The position numbers and the translations under genes are program-made. From positions 1 to 64,000 of the forward strand of contig NZ_BBIU01000014.1 of assembly GCF_000730645.1 (NCBI RefSeq): 64,000 nt of DNA, in the 5' to 3' direction. Shown in pieces: positions 36,539 to 45,853 of the stretch. Numbering within the stretch: the first letter of the stretch is position 1; each line of letters begins with the position of its first letter. The notes under the pieces are model-generated. The model was not told the DNA's origin. It made no database searches and saw nothing but the letters and a program-made list of their open reading frames with translations. Source of the DNA: Pseudomonas parafulva NBRC 16636 = DSM 17004 (lineage in GTDB: Bacteria > Pseudomonadota > Gammaproteobacteria > Pseudomonadales > Pseudomonadaceae).

Positions 36539-36934
36539 TCAGTCGCGGGGGCGCAGGTCGATGCACACCGAGTTGATGCAGTAGCGCAGGCCGGTAGGTG
36601 CCGGGCCGTCGGGGAACACATGGCCCAGGTGCGCATCACAGCGGGCACAGGTGACCTCGGTACGGATCATGCCGTGGGACGTGTCGCGGATCTCGATCAT
36701 GGCGCTGTCTTCTATCGGCGCGTAGAAACTGGGCCAGCCACAACCGGAATCGAATTTGGTCTGCGCATCGAACAGCGCCAGCCCGCAGCAGATGCAGTGG
36801 TAGATGCCATCGCGGCGCTCACTGTTGTACTTGCCGCTGAAGGGCCGCTCGGTGCCCTTGAGCCGACACACCTGGTATTGCTCGGGGTCGAGCATCGAGC
36901 GCCATTGTTCCAGGGTTTTCTCGATCTTTTGCAT
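36539..36934 (-). CDS. msrB: Peptide methionine-R-sulfoxide reductase MsrB
   Basis: The 131-aa product has two CxxC zinc pairs (CICCG and CARCD), the substrate loop [20 protein letters not shown], and the catalytic Cys in RYCINSV. It repairs oxidised methionine in proteins. It is first in the msrB-gpx unit and diverges from alaA across about 170 bp. That gap has a GTGCCAG...CTGGCAC hairpin at 37015-37037 in the alaA leader. Confidence 0.97.
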   Translation of the reverse strand: MQKIEKTLEQWRSMLDPEQYQVCRLKGTERPFSGKYNSERRDGIYHCICCGLALFDAQTKFDSGCGWPSFYAPIEDSAMIEIRDTSHGMIRTEVTCARCDAHLGHVFPDGPAPTGLRYCINSVCIDLRPRD

Positions 36935-37101
36935 GGGGGTACCTCGGCAGGCTTAATTTCACCGTACGCCGTCTTTTCCGGGGCGCGGGTGGCACGTATA
37001 TTAGTTGGCTTCGTGTGCCAGGCGTTCAGTCTGGCACCCGCTTTGTGCCCTTACAAACCTTTCGGCAGGGCGTAGCGCGTTTTCTCAATCGGGATTCCAT
37101 C

Positions 37102-38313
37102 ATGCAGTTCAGCAAATCGAACAAGCTCGCCAATGTCTGCTACGACATTCGCGGCCCAGTGCTCAAGCACGCCAAGCGCCTGGAAGAGGAAGGCCACCGC
37201 ATCCTCAAGCTGAACATCGGCAACCCAGCGCCGTTTGGCTTCGAAGCGCCGGATGAAATCCTTCAGGACGTGATCCGCAACCTGCCCACTGCCCAGGGCT
37301 ACAGCGACTCCAAGGGCCTGTTCAGTGCCCGCAAGGCGGTGATGCAGTACTGCCAGCAAAAGGGCATCGAAGGCGTCGGCATTGAGGACATCTACCTGGG
37401 CAACGGCGTGTCCGAACTCATCGTCATGTCGATGCAGGCCTTGCTCAACAACGGTGACGAGGTGCTGATCCCGGCGCCCGACTACCCGCTGTGGACCGCA
37501 GCCGTGAGCCTGGCAGGCGGCAAGCCGGTGCACTACCTGTGCGACGAGCAGGCTGACTGGTTCCCCGACCTTGCCGACATCAAGGCCAAGATCACCCCGA
37601 ACACCAAGGCACTGGTCATCATCAACCCCAACAACCCCACGGGCGCGGTGTATTCCACCGAGCTGCTGCGCGGCATGCTGGAGCTGGCACGCCAGCACAA
37701 CCTGGTGGTGTTCTCGGACGAGATCTACGACAAGATCCTCTATGACGAAGCGGTGCACATCAGCACCGCTTCGTTGGCCCCCGACCTGCTGTGCCTCACC
37801 TTCAACGGGTTGTCCAAGTCGTACCGGGTGGCGGGTTTCCGTTCTGGCTGGTTGATCATCTCGGGCCCCAAACACAATGCCCAGAGCTACATCGAAGGCA
37901 TCGACATGCTGGCCAACATGCGCCTGTGTGCCAACGTGCCAGCCCAGCATGCCATCCAGACTGCGCTGGGCGGTTACCAGAGCATCAACGACCTGGTGTT
38001 GCCGCCGGGGCGCCTGCTGGAGCAGCGTAACCGGACCTACGAGCTGCTCAACGACATCCCCGGGGTGAGCTGCGTGAAGCCGATGGGCGCGCTGTACGCC
38101 TTCCCGCGCATCGACCCCAAGGTCTGCCCGATCTTCAACGACGAGAAGTTCGTGCTGGACCTGCTGCTGGCTGAAAAACTGCTGATCGTGCAGGGCACTG
38201 CCTTCAATTGGCCGTGGCCAGACCACTTCCGCGTGGTGACGCTGCCACGGGTGGATGACCTGGAAGCGGCGATTGGGCGGATCGGGAATTTCCTCAAAGG
38301 ATATTCGCAGTAG
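37102..38313 (+). CDS. alaA: Alanine-synthesising aminotransferase AlaA
   Basis: The 403-aa product is a class I/II PLP aminotransferase starting MQFSKSNKLANVCYDIRGP, as in AlaA (YfbQ). It shows KLNIGNPAPFGF, INPNNPTGAVYS, FSDEIYDKILYD, and the PLP-lysine segment LSKSYRVAGFRSGW (Lys239). It converts pyruvate plus glutamate to alanine plus 2-oxoglutarate. An in-frame extension to 37015 lacks a ribosome site and family support. Confidence 0.93.
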   Translation: MQFSKSNKLANVCYDIRGPVLKHAKRLEEEGHRILKLNIGNPAPFGFEAPDEILQDVIRNLPTAQGYSDSKGLFSARKAVMQYCQQKGIEGVGIEDIYLGNGVSELIVMSMQALLNNGDEVLIPAPDYPLWTAAVSLAGGKPVHYLCDEQADWFPDLADIKAKITPNTKALVIINPNNPTGAVYSTELLRGMLELARQHNLVVFSDEIYDKILYDEAVHISTASLAPDLLCLTFNGLSKSYRVAGFRSGWLIISGPKHNAQSYIEGIDMLANMRLCANVPAQHAIQTALGGYQSINDLVLPPGRLLEQRNRTYELLNDIPGVSCVKPMGALYAFPRIDPKVCPIFNDEKFVLDLLLAEKLLIVQGTAFNWPWPDHFRVVTLPRVDDLEAAIGRIGNFLKGYSQ

Positions 38314-38480
38314 GGTGTCACGGTTTTTCGGGGGGTGGCGCGTGGATGGCGCGCCGCGCTCGACCTCACAGCAGCGCCTCAGACAGGCAATGTTTCTTAC
38401 ATCCTGCAACGCTCTATCCCACAGCCCCTCCCCCCGCCTCTGCCATACTCCGCCATACACAGTTTGAAATAGTCCGCCGA

Positions 38481-38508
38481 TTGAATCGGAACGGCAGGCC
38501 CCTTATAT
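38481..38508 (+). promoter_or_regulatory. Candidate RpoH (heat-shock) promoter for htpX
   Basis: TTGAAT (38481-38486) and CCCCTTATAT (38499-38508) are separated by 12 bp, close to the sigma-32 pattern CTTGAAA-N11-16-CCCCATnT. It lies about 47 bp before the htpX ATG. HtpX is a heat-shock protease in other bacteria, which supports the reading. Confidence 0.45.
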
Positions 38509-38554
38509 ACCCCGCAGTAAGCGACAATTCATCCGTCAGGAGAACGTAACAACC

Positions 38555-39442
38555 ATGATGCGCATTCTGTTGTTTGTGGCCACCAACCTTGCGGTGGTGC
38601 TGGTTGCAAGCATTACTCTGAGCCTGTTCGGTTTCAACGGGTTCATGGCCGCCAATGGGGTTGACCTGAACCTCAGCAGCTTGCTGGTGTTCTGTGCAGT
38701 CTTCGGCTTTGCCGGCTCCCTCGTTTCGCTGTTCATCTCCAAGTGGATGGCGAAGATGTCTACCGGCACGCAAATCATCAGCCAGCCGCGCACCCGTCAC
38801 GAGCAGTGGCTGCTGCAAACGGTCGAAGAGCTGTCCCGCGAGGCCGGTATCAAGATGCCCGAGGTGGGTATCTTCCCGGCTTACGAGGCCAACGCCTTCG
38901 CCACCGGCTGGAACCGTAACGACGCCCTGGTGGCCGTGTCCCAGGGCTTGCTGGAGCGTTTCTCGCCTGATGAAGTGCGTGCCGTACTGGCCCACGAAAT
39001 CGGCCACGTCGCCAATGGCGACATGGTCACCCTGGCGCTGGTGCAGGGCGTGGTGAACACCTTCGTGATGTTCTTCGCCCGTATCATCGGCAACTTCGTC
39101 GACAAGGTGATCTTCAAGAACGAAGAGGGCCAGGGCATTGCCTACTATGTGGCCACCATCGTTGCAGAGCTGGTGCTGGGCATTCTGGCCAGCATCATCG
39201 TGATGTGGTTCTCGCGCCGCCGCGAATACCGTGCCGACGAGGCCGGTGCTAACCTGGCCGGCACTTCTGCAATGATCGGCGCGCTGCAGCGCCTGCGTGT
39301 GGAGCAAGGCCTGCCAGTGCACATGCCCGATACCATGAAGGCCTTCGGCATCAATGGCGGCCTCAAACAAGGCCTGGCCGGGTTGCTGATGAGCCACCCA
39401 CCCCTGGAAGATCGCATCGACGCCCTGCGCCGTCGCGGCTGA
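38555..39442 (+). CDS. htpX: Membrane zinc protease HtpX
   Basis: The 295-aa product has two N-terminal transmembrane helices, the zinc motif HEIGH (147-151), a second hydrophobic pair around [20 protein letters not shown], and the third ligand region [10 protein letters not shown]. It degrades damaged inner-membrane proteins together with FtsH. CAGGAGAACG gives the ribosome site. A terminator follows directly. Confidence 0.97.
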   Translation: MMRILLFVATNLAVVLVASITLSLFGFNGFMAANGVDLNLSSLLVFCAVFGFAGSLVSLFISKWMAKMSTGTQIISQPRTRHEQWLLQTVEELSREAGIKMPEVGIFPAYEANAFATGWNRNDALVAVSQGLLERFSPDEVRAVLAHEIGHVANGDMVTLALVQGVVNTFVMFFARIIGNFVDKVIFKNEEGQGIAYYVATIVAELVLGILASIIVMWFSRRREYRADEAGANLAGTSAMIGALQRLRVEQGLPVHMPDTMKAFGINGGLKQGLAGLLMSHPPLEDRIDALRRRG

Positions 39443-39461
39443 TCCAGCAGCCAATGCATTG

Positions 39462-39485
39462 AGGGCGACTACGGTCGCCCTTTTT
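39462..39485 (+). terminator. Terminator after htpX
   Basis: AGGGCGAC-tacg-GTCGCCCT is a perfect 8-bp stem with a 4-nt loop followed by a T-run, 19 bp past the htpX stop. Confidence 0.85.
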
Positions 39486-39494
39486 GTTGCGCCA

Positions 39495-39551
39495 GTGCCG
39501 GCCCATTCGTCCACCCTGTGGGAGCGGGTTCACCCACGAATGGGCCGGCAC
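39495..39551. repeat. REP-like palindrome
   Basis: Arms GTGCCGGCCCATTCGT (39495-39510) and its perfect complement (39536-39551) enclose CCTGTGGGAGCGGGTTCACCC, split here as TGTGGGAGCGGG and TTCACCC. This is a common P. putida-group intergenic repeat. It sits between the convergent htpX and tpm. Confidence 0.75.
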
Positions 39552-39564
39552 AGGCAACCCAGCA

Positions 39565-40215
39565 TTACCTGCTGACCTCGTACACCCGCTCAAGCAGACT
39601 CGGCACCCCGGCCTGCTGAAACTTGGGGTTCCCCTCAATCACCTCAGCCTGTTCCAACGCTTCCACCTGCCAGCCAGCAAACCCCTGCCGCAACTCGTCA
39701 TCCCCCACCGAGAACGGTGGGCCGCCCAGCAACGACTGGTCGTAATCCAAGGTCACGACCAAGCCACGACAGCTTTCCGGCAACAGCGCCGAAAGCGCCT
39801 GCAGGTAGGCCGTGCGCATGGCAACCGGCAGGGCAATCAGTGCGGCGCGATCATAAAACGCTGCACAGCCCTGAACGTCCTGGGCCTGCAGCGCAAAGAA
39901 ATCCCCGCACCACAACTCGATCCCTGCATTGCTCCACACTTCAAAGCCATTGTGCTGCCGCACCTGCGGCTGCAGCCCATGCTCGTCAAAAAATGCCTGC
40001 ACTGCCTGGCGTGACAGCTCCACGCCCATCACCTCATGGCCCTGCCCTGCCAACCAGGCAAGGTCGAGGCTCTTGCCACACAGCGGTACCAGTACACGGC
40101 TACCGGGCCTTAACTGCAGGCCCGGCCAGAACGCCTGCAGGTACGGGTTCACCTGCGCTTGATGAAAGCCGATCTGATTGTTCGCCCAGCGTTGCTGCCA
40201 GAAAGCTGGCTCCAT
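39565..40215 (-). CDS. tpm: Thiopurine S-methyltransferase
   Basis: The 216-aa product starts at ATG 40215 (GGGAG site upstream; an in-frame GTG two codons earlier is less likely). It has the TPMT pattern FWQQRWANNQIGFHQ, the SAM-binding RVLVPLCGKSLDLAWLAGQGHEVMGVELS as two adjoining segments, and CGDFFAL. Bacterial TPMTs methylate thiopurines and also selenite or tellurite compounds, giving metalloid resistance. Confidence 0.93.
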   Translation of the reverse strand: MEPAFWQQRWANNQIGFHQAQVNPYLQAFWPGLQLRPGSRVLVPLCGKSLDLAWLAGQGHEVMGVELSRQAVQAFFDEHGLQPQVRQHNGFEVWSNAGIELWCGDFFALQAQDVQGCAAFYDRAALIALPVAMRTAYLQALSALLPESCRGLVVTLDYDQSLLGGPPFSVGDDELRQGFAGWQVEALEQAEVIEGNPKFQQAGVPSLLERVYEVSR

Positions 40216-40238
40216 GATCACTCCCAGTTTTTAGATGG

Positions 40239-40250
40239 TTTACCGGTAAA
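40239..40250. promoter_or_regulatory. 12-bp palindrome between divergent tpm and dioxygenase genes
   Basis: TTTACCGGTAAA is a perfect palindrome in a 101-bp divergent gap. It could be a dimeric regulator's operator; no regulator can be named. Confidence 0.25.
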
Positions 40251-40316
40251 ACTTGGTTTGGAATTCGATCTGAAGTTGGTCGAAGATGATTGCATCTTAC
40301 CCCTCAGGACCCCGCC

Positions 40317-41084
40317 ATGCTCCCTAGCCTGTTCATTTCCCATGGGTCACCCATGCTTGCCCTGCAACCCGGCGCCAGCGGGCCGGCGCTGGCCGGCCTT
40401 GCCAACGCGCTGCCACGGCCGAAGGCCATTGTGGTGGTTTCGGCGCACTGGGAAAGCCGCGGGCTGCTGGTCACTGCCAGTTCACAACCAGAAACCTGGC
40501 ACGACTTCCATGGGTTTCCACCGGCATTGTATGCCGTGCAGTACCCCGCGCCAGGCGCACCTGAGCTCGCAGACACAGCCTGTGCCTTGCTGGAAGCAGC
40601 CGGGCTACCAGCACAACGGGACGCACAGCGCCCGTTCGACCATGGCGCCTGGGTACCCCTGTCGCTGATGTACCCCGATGCACGCATTCCGGTGGTTCAG
40701 GTGTCGCTGCCCAGCCATGGCGGGCCGGCTTTGCAGGTCAAGGTGGGGCAGGCACTGTCGCGCCTGTGTGAGGAAGGCGTGCTGCTGGTGGGCTCAGGCA
40801 GCATCACCCACAACCTGGGCGAGCTGGACTGGCACGCCGGGCCCGAGGTGATCGCGCCCTGGGCGTTGGCGTTTCGGGATTGGGTGGTGCAAAAGTTGGA
40901 GGCTGATGACCAACCTGCATTGCTGGGCTACCGCCAGCAGGCGCCATTCGCCCAACGCAACCACCCCAGTGACGAACACTTGCTGCCCCTGTTCTTCGCC
41001 CTTGGCGCAGGGGGCGAGTTCAAGGTGGTGCACCAAGGCTTCACCCTGGGGGCCCTGGGCATGGACATTTACCGGTTCGGTTGA
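40317..41084 (+). CDS. LigB/DODA-type extradiol ring-cleavage dioxygenase (YgiD-like)
   Basis: The 255-aa product has the family's iron-binding and catalytic blocks: LFISHGSPM, VVSAHWES, PFDHGAWVPL and GSGSITHNL. YgiD-like members cleave DOPA-type catechols at the 4,5 position; the natural substrate here is unknown. A TCAGGA site precedes ATG 40317. It converges with deaD on a shared terminator. Confidence 0.9.
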   Translation: MLPSLFISHGSPMLALQPGASGPALAGLANALPRPKAIVVVSAHWESRGLLVTASSQPETWHDFHGFPPALYAVQYPAPGAPELADTACALLEAAGLPAQRDAQRPFDHGAWVPLSLMYPDARIPVVQVSLPSHGGPALQVKVGQALSRLCEEGVLLVGSGSITHNLGELDWHAGPEVIAPWALAFRDWVVQKLEADDQPALLGYRQQAPFAQRNHPSDEHLLPLFFALGAGGEFKVVHQGFTLGALGMDIYRFG

Positions 41085-41097
41085 CCCCCACCGCATG

Positions 41098-41130
41098 CAA
41101 AAAAAATCCCCGAACCAAGTCGGGGATTTA
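41098..41130. terminator. Bidirectional terminator between dioxygenase and deaD
   Basis: AAATCCCCGA-accaag-TCGGGGATTT is a 10-bp stem with an A-run on the left and T's on the right, usable from both converging genes. Confidence 0.85.
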
Positions 41131-41144
41131 TCACAGCACCAGGA

Positions 41145-42824
41145 TCAATCTTCGCGGTAGCGACGCAGCTTCAGCTGCTTGCCGGCTACGCGGGTATCCT
41201 TGAGCTTGGCCAGCAGCTTCTCGAGGCCGTCTTCCGGCAGCTCGACCAGGCTGAAGCTGTCACGCACCTGGATGCGGCCGATGGCATCACGCGCCAGGCC
41301 ACCTTCGTTCAGGATCGCACCCAGCAGGTTCTTGGCGGCGATACCATCACGGGCACCCAGGGCAGTACGGCAACGCACACGGCCTTCGGCCAGTGGCAGC
41401 GGTGCACGGCGCTCGCGCTCGCCGCGTTCACCACGGTCGCTGCGCTCACCGCGCTCGGTACGCTCACCCCGTGGCGCGAAGCTCGGTACCAGCGGTTGCT
41501 CGCGCTCTACAGCCGCCAGGTCCAGTGCCTGGCCGTTGGTGGCCTTGCGCAGCAGCGCAGAAGCCAGGGCGCGGGCGCTGCAGCCCAGGTCGGTGGTCAG
41601 GCGGTCAAACAGCTCACCGTGGGTGGCTTCTGCCTCGGCAACCAGCGGTGCCAGGCTGGTGGTCAGCTTCTTGATGCGGGCATCCAGCACGGCCTGGGCG
41701 TTAGGCAGACGCGCTTCGGCAACCTTCTGCCCGGTCACGCGCTCGATCACCTGCAGCATGCGGCGCTCACGCGGGGTGACCAGCAGCAGGGCACGGCCAT
41801 CGCGACCGGCACGGCCAGTACGGCCGATACGGTGAACGTAGGACTCTGGGTCGTACGGCATGTCAACGTTGAACACGTGAGTGATGCGCGGTACGTCCAG
41901 GCCACGGGCCGCGACGTCGGTGGCCACGACGATGTCCAGGCGGCCATCCTTGAGCGAGTCGATGACGCGCTCACGCTGGTTCTGGGCGATGTCGCCGTTC
42001 AGCGCGGCAGCCTTGTAGCCCTTGGCTTCCAGCGCAGCGGCCAGGTCCAGGGTGGCTTGCTTGGTGCGCACGAAGGCGATCAGCGCGTCGAACTCTTCCA
42101 CTTCCAGCAAACGCAGCACTGCCGGGATCTTCTGGTCGGCGTGCACCATCAGGTGAGCCTGGTCGATCGCGGTGACGGTCTGGGTCTTGGTCTGGATCTT
42201 GACGTGCTTGGGTTCGCGCAGGTGACGCTCGGCGATCGAGCGGATCGACGACGGCAGGGTGGCGGAGAACAGCACGGTCTGACGGGTAGCCGGGATGGCA
42301 TCGAAGATCACTTCGAGGTCGTCCATGAAGCCCAGCTTGAGCATCTCGTCGGCTTCGTCCAGTACCAGGTACTGAACGGTCGACAGGACTTTCTCGTCAC
42401 GACGCAGGTGGTCGCACAGGCGGCCCGGGGTGGCCACGACGATTTGCGCGCCGTTGCGGATTGCGCGCAGCTGTGGACCCATCGGGGCACCACCGTACAC
42501 GGCAACCACGTTCACGCCAGGCATCTGCTTGGCGTAGGTTTCGAAAGCGGTAGCAACTTGCAGCGCCAACTCACGGGTTGGCGCCAGGATCAGGGCTTGC
42601 GGTTCGCGCTTGCTCACATCGATCTTGTTGAGGATCGGCAGGGCGAAGGCAGCGGTCTTGCCGGTGCCCGTCTGCGCCTGGCCGATCATGTCGTGACCGG
42701 CGAGGATGATCGGGATCGATTGTTGCTGAATGGCGGACGGCTCTTCATAGCCGGTAGCTACCACAGCAGCAACAATGTTCGGATTGAGATCGAGAGCGGC
42801 GAAGCCGCCGGTTTCCTGGGTCAT
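41145..42824 (-). CDS. deaD: DEAD-box RNA helicase DeaD/CsdA-like
   Basis: The 559-aa product starts at ATG 42824. It has the Q motif, AQTGTGKT (motif I), PTRELALQ, VLDEADEML (DEAD), SATLP, and HRIGRTGRAGR. A basic RGER-rich linker follows (several RGERxER units), and the C-terminal DbpA-type RNA-binding domain ends LKLRRYRED. It unwinds structured RNA in ribosome assembly and mRNA decay, and homologues are cold-induced. A long untranslated leader, common for this gene, fits the 240 bp before the first REP arm region. Confidence 0.94.
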   Translation of the reverse strand: MTQETGGFAALDLNPNIVAAVVATGYEEPSAIQQQSIPIILAGHDMIGQAQTGTGKTAAFALPILNKIDVSKREPQALILAPTRELALQVATAFETYAKQMPGVNVVAVYGGAPMGPQLRAIRNGAQIVVATPGRLCDHLRRDEKVLSTVQYLVLDEADEMLKLGFMDDLEVIFDAIPATRQTVLFSATLPSSIRSIAERHLREPKHVKIQTKTQTVTAIDQAHLMVHADQKIPAVLRLLEVEEFDALIAFVRTKQATLDLAAALEAKGYKAAALNGDIAQNQRERVIDSLKDGRLDIVVATDVAARGLDVPRITHVFNVDMPYDPESYVHRIGRTGRAGRDGRALLLVTPRERRMLQVIERVTGQKVAEARLPNAQAVLDARIKKLTTSLAPLVAEAEATHGELFDRLTTDLGCSARALASALLRKATNGQALDLAAVEREQPLVPSFAPRGERTERGERSDRGERGERERRAPLPLAEGRVRCRTALGARDGIAAKNLLGAILNEGGLARDAIGRIQVRDSFSLVELPEDGLEKLLAKLKDTRVAGKQLKLRRYRED

Positions 42825-43155
42825 GGGTCTGCCTCTAGGTGCATCCGCAAAGACCCATGCTCCAAAGCTGCACAAGCCATGAAAGACCGACAGGTCACCC
42901 AGGCAGCTTTGGCGGCGGGGATTTGCGAAAACGATTGAAAAAGAATACGTGGGAAGGTCCGCCTAGCGGACGTGCAGCCGAAGCTGGACTCGGAGGATTT
43001 GCACCGCCTGATTTTGAGGTCCGCTAAAAGACCGGCGCGTACTATACCCGAAATAGCGCACTACGTGAGGAATTTTTTCAGCATGCAGTGGTATTGCCGG
43101 GCCATGGGGCAGCAGAGGGCTGAATCGATTCCCTTCGGCGTATTGCGCTGGCCTC

Positions 43156-43198
43156 TTCGCGGGTAAATCGGATCGCCGCACCGCCGCTCCCACAGGGA
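43156..43198 (+). repeat. REP-like arm, left member of an inverted pair
   Basis: This 43-bp arm begins TTCGCGGGTAAATCGG and ends CGCTCCCACAGGGA, resembling the P. putida REP (GCCTCTTCGCGGGTAAACCCGCTCC) with an extra GATCGCCGCACCGC segment in the middle. Its exact inverse complement lies at 43252-43294. Confidence 0.85.
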
Positions 43199-43251
43199 CA
43201 GCCCAACGTTTGGAAGTATCTGTCCTCCACAAAATCTGGATGCTGGCCCGA

Positions 43252-43294
43252 TCCCTGTGGGAGCGGCGGTGCGGCGATCCGATTTACCCGCGAA
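43252..43294 (-). repeat. REP-like arm, right member of an inverted pair
   Basis: It is a perfect 43-bp inverted copy of 43156-43198 across a 53-bp spacer. It ends 17 bp before the 3' end of the spermidine-synthase-like gene, so it may stabilise that mRNA or stop readthrough. Confidence 0.85.
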
Positions 43295-43310
43295 AAACGC
43301 GGCGCAGGTT

Positions 43311-44066
43311 TCAGGTGGCCGGGCGAATCTCGCGGATCAACCCGTCAAGGCTATAGCCCAGGCGCGGCGCCAGGGCTTCGGCGCGGGCGCGCAGGCTGTC
43401 GAGGTCAAGCGCCTGGTCCAAGTCTGCCGGCACCAGCAATATCACGTTGCCCTCCTTCACTGGCAGCTCCCAGTAATGGCGATGGTACAACCCCCTCAGC
43501 AGCGCCGCCCCCAGCGGCTTGCCATCGTCGGTGGCCCATTGGTTGATCACCAGCCAGCCACCGGGGTTGAGCTGCTGCTGGCAACGCTCAAGAAACCCCC
43601 ACGCCAGGTGCCCCACGCCCGGCCCATGGTCGGTGTACAGGTCAACGAACACCAGGTCGGCCTGCTCGGCAGTGGGCAGCAGCTCCAGCGCATCGCCGAT
43701 GCGCACATAAAGCCGCGGGTCGTCATCCAGGCCCAAGTGCTGCATGGCCAGGCGCGGCACGTCCGGGCGCAGCTCGATGGCCTCGATGTCCTCCAGCGGC
43801 AAAAATTTCATGCACGCCTGGGTCAGCGTACCGGCGCCCAGGCCAAGAAACAGCGCGCTCTCGGGCTGCTCATGGCACAACGCGCCCACCAGCATGGCAC
43901 GGGTATAGTCGTACTCCAGCCAGCTGGGGTCGGCAGTGAACACACAGCTCTGCTCGATGGCATCCCCGAATTCCAGAAAGCGGTAGTCATCCACCTCGTA
44001 CACGCTGATGACGCCGAAGGCATCCTCCACACGTGCCAGCAGCCGCTCCTGACGTTCCGCCTCCAT
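43311..44066 (-). CDS. Spermidine-synthase-like methyltransferase-fold protein
   Basis: The 251-aa product (ATG 44066; an upstream ATG at 44144 is possible) has a Rossmann fold of the spermidine synthase type: ALFLGLGAGTLTQACMKFLP (motif I), IEAIELRPDV, RLYVRIGDALELLP and DLVFVDLYTDHGPG. The classical polyamine-site residues are not clearly conserved, so it may be a paralogue of other activity. It diverges from the DAHP synthase gene. Confidence 0.8.
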   Translation of the reverse strand: MEAERQERLLARVEDAFGVISVYEVDDYRFLEFGDAIEQSCVFTADPSWLEYDYTRAMLVGALCHEQPESALFLGLGAGTLTQACMKFLPLEDIEAIELRPDVPRLAMQHLGLDDDPRLYVRIGDALELLPTAEQADLVFVDLYTDHGPGVGHLAWGFLERCQQQLNPGGWLVINQWATDDGKPLGAALLRGLYHRHYWELPVKEGNVILLVPADLDQALDLDSLRARAEALAPRLGYSLDGLIREIRPAT

Positions 44067-44180
44067 GTTCCACACCCACCCGCGCAAAAGGGCATTGTCC
44101 GCCAACACCCTCGCTGCAACAAGCGCAGCGCCAACTGTTAACATGGCGTCAAGCCTGCAACCTACATGACCGAGCCTGAC

Positions 44181-45527
44181 ATGAACCAACCGTGGAGCCC
44201 TGCCAGCTGGCGCGCACTGCCGATCCAGCAGCAACCGACCTACCCCGATGCCGCGCACCTGCTCAAGGTCGAGCAGACCCTGGCCAGCTACCCTCCCCTG
44301 GTGTTCGCCGGTGAGGCACGTGAATTGCGGCGCCAGTTCGCCGAGGTGACCGAAGGGCGTGCCTTCCTGTTACAGGGCGGGGACTGTGCAGAAAGCTTCG
44401 CCGAGTTCTCGGCGGCCAAAATTCGCGACACCTTCAAGGTGCTGTTGCAGATGGCCATTGTCATGACCTTCGCGGCCGGCTGCCCGGTGGTTAAGGTAGG
44501 CCGCATGGCAGGCCAGTTCGCCAAGCCGCGCTCGGCCGGCGACGAGACCATTGGCAACGTCACCCTGCCCGCCTACCGTGGCGATATCGTCAACGGTATC
44601 GGGTTTGATGCAAAAAGCCGCATCCCCGACCCTGAGCGTTTGCTGCAGGCCTACCACCAGGCCACCGCTAGCCTGAACCTGCTGCGCGCCTTCGCCCAGG
44701 GCGGTTTTGCCGACCTGCACCAGGTGCACAAGTGGAACCTGGACTTCATCGCCAACTCGGCATTGGCCGACAAGTACCACCAGCTGGCCAACCGCATCGA
44801 CGAAACCCTGGCTTTCATGCGCGCCTGCGGCCTGGACACTGCCCCCCAACTGCGCGAAACCAGCTTCTTCACCGCGCACGAAGCGCTGCTGCTCAACTAT
44901 GAAGAAGCGTTCGTGCGCCAGGACAGCCTGACCGGCGATTATTACGACTGCTCGGCACACATGCTGTGGATCGGCGACCGTACTCGGCAACTGGACGGTG
45001 CCCACGTGGAATTCCTGCGCGGTGTGCACAACCCGATCGGGGTGAAGGTGGGGCCGAGCATGGACCCCGAAGCCCTGCTGCGCCTCATCGACATCCTCAA
45101 CCCGGCCAACGATCCGGGCCGCCTGAACCTGATCGTGCGCATGGGCGCAGGCAAGGTGGGTGACCACCTGCCGGGGCTGATCCGCGCCGTGGAGCGCGAG
45201 GGGCGCAAGGTGCTGTGGAGCTCCGACCCGATGCACGGCAATACCATCAAGGCCAGCAGCGGTTACAAGACCCGCGATTTTGCGCAGATCCTCGATGAGG
45301 TGAAGCAGTTCTTTCAGGTGCACCAAGCCGAAGGCAGCCATGCAGGCGGCATCCATATCGAAATGACCGGGCAGAACGTCACCGAATGCATCGGGGGTGC
45401 GCGCCCGATCACCGAAGATGGCCTGTCGGACCGCTATCACACCCATTGCGACCCGCGCATGAACGCCGACCAGTCACTGGAGCTGGCATTCCTGATCGCC
45501 GAAACCTTGAAACAGGTAAGGCGCTGA
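44181..45527 (+). CDS. Class II DAHP synthase (3-deoxy-7-phosphoheptulonate synthase)
   Basis: The 448-aa product from ATG 44181 (ATG 44166 is an alternative, MTEPD) is the plant-type class II enzyme: [64 protein letters not shown] and [10 protein letters not shown]. It condenses phosphoenolpyruvate and erythrose-4-phosphate in the first step of the shikimate pathway. No phenazine genes are nearby, so a general aromatic role is likely. Confidence 0.95.
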   Translation: MNQPWSPASWRALPIQQQPTYPDAAHLLKVEQTLASYPPLVFAGEARELRRQFAEVTEGRAFLLQGGDCAESFAEFSAAKIRDTFKVLLQMAIVMTFAAGCPVVKVGRMAGQFAKPRSAGDETIGNVTLPAYRGDIVNGIGFDAKSRIPDPERLLQAYHQATASLNLLRAFAQGGFADLHQVHKWNLDFIANSALADKYHQLANRIDETLAFMRACGLDTAPQLRETSFFTAHEALLLNYEEAFVRQDSLTGDYYDCSAHMLWIGDRTRQLDGAHVEFLRGVHNPIGVKVGPSMDPEALLRLIDILNPANDPGRLNLIVRMGAGKVGDHLPGLIRAVEREGRKVLWSSDPMHGNTIKASSGYKTRDFAQILDEVKQFFQVHQAEGSHAGGIHIEMTGQNVTECIGGARPITEDGLSDRYHTHCDPRMNADQSLELAFLIAETLKQVRR

Positions 45528-45538
45528 CCGGCCACGCT

Positions 45539-45757
45539 TCACTTGTGCAACGGGTCGTCCCAGAAGTGCCGCTCGCTTTCCTGGTGGATATCTGCACGGC
45601 TTAGCCCCAGGTCGTGCAGCGTTGCGTCGCTGAGGCTGGCCAGTTGCCGGCGCTGGCGATGCAGTTCCAGCCAGCGCGAGGGGCGCTGCAGGGCTGCACG
45701 CAACAGGTGCTTGAATGAAGAGGCCGGTGCCGGGATGGTGCTGTAGTTACCTTTCAT
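45539..45757 (-). CDS. Small DUF1127 protein
   Basis: The 72-aa product ends with the DUF1127 pattern RRQLASLSDATLHDLGLSRADI after a short basic N-terminus. Such proteins are small RNA-binding or regulatory factors in some bacteria. It diverges from the LysR gene at 45854 across 96 bp and may be its target; this is inference. Confidence 0.88.
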   Translation of the reverse strand: MKGNYSTIPAPASSFKHLLRAALQRPSRWLELHRQRRQLASLSDATLHDLGLSRADIHQESERHFWDDPLHK

Positions 45758-45853
45758 CGTGAAGCCCTCCGTGTCGATGGCTTCAGTCTCGCGCCGGGCT
45801 TAAGATCAATCCAACGAATGTTTCTTATGCAAAGCATCTCGGAGATTGATGCA

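Larger units (their letters stand above)
42825..43310. other. deaD leader and REP-rich gap
   Basis: This 486-bp stretch has no gene I can support. The part next to deaD is probably its leader: a leftward TATAGT (-10-like, 43041-43046) lacks a good -35. The rest holds the two inverted REP-like arms at 43156-43198 and 43252-43294. Confidence 0.5.

Noticed and set aside
36989..37007. TGGCACG-TATA-TTAGT as a sigma-54 promoter for alaA
   Set aside because: The -24 element is good, but the required GC at -12 is AG, so the match is not convincing.
37051..38460. 469-codon open frame on the minus strand over alaA
   Set aside because: It is antisense to a clear aminotransferase and has biased composition (His, Gln, Val rich) without domains.
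41496..42938. 480-codon open frame on the plus strand over deaD
   Set aside because: It is a shadow of the helicase gene with no recognisable motif.
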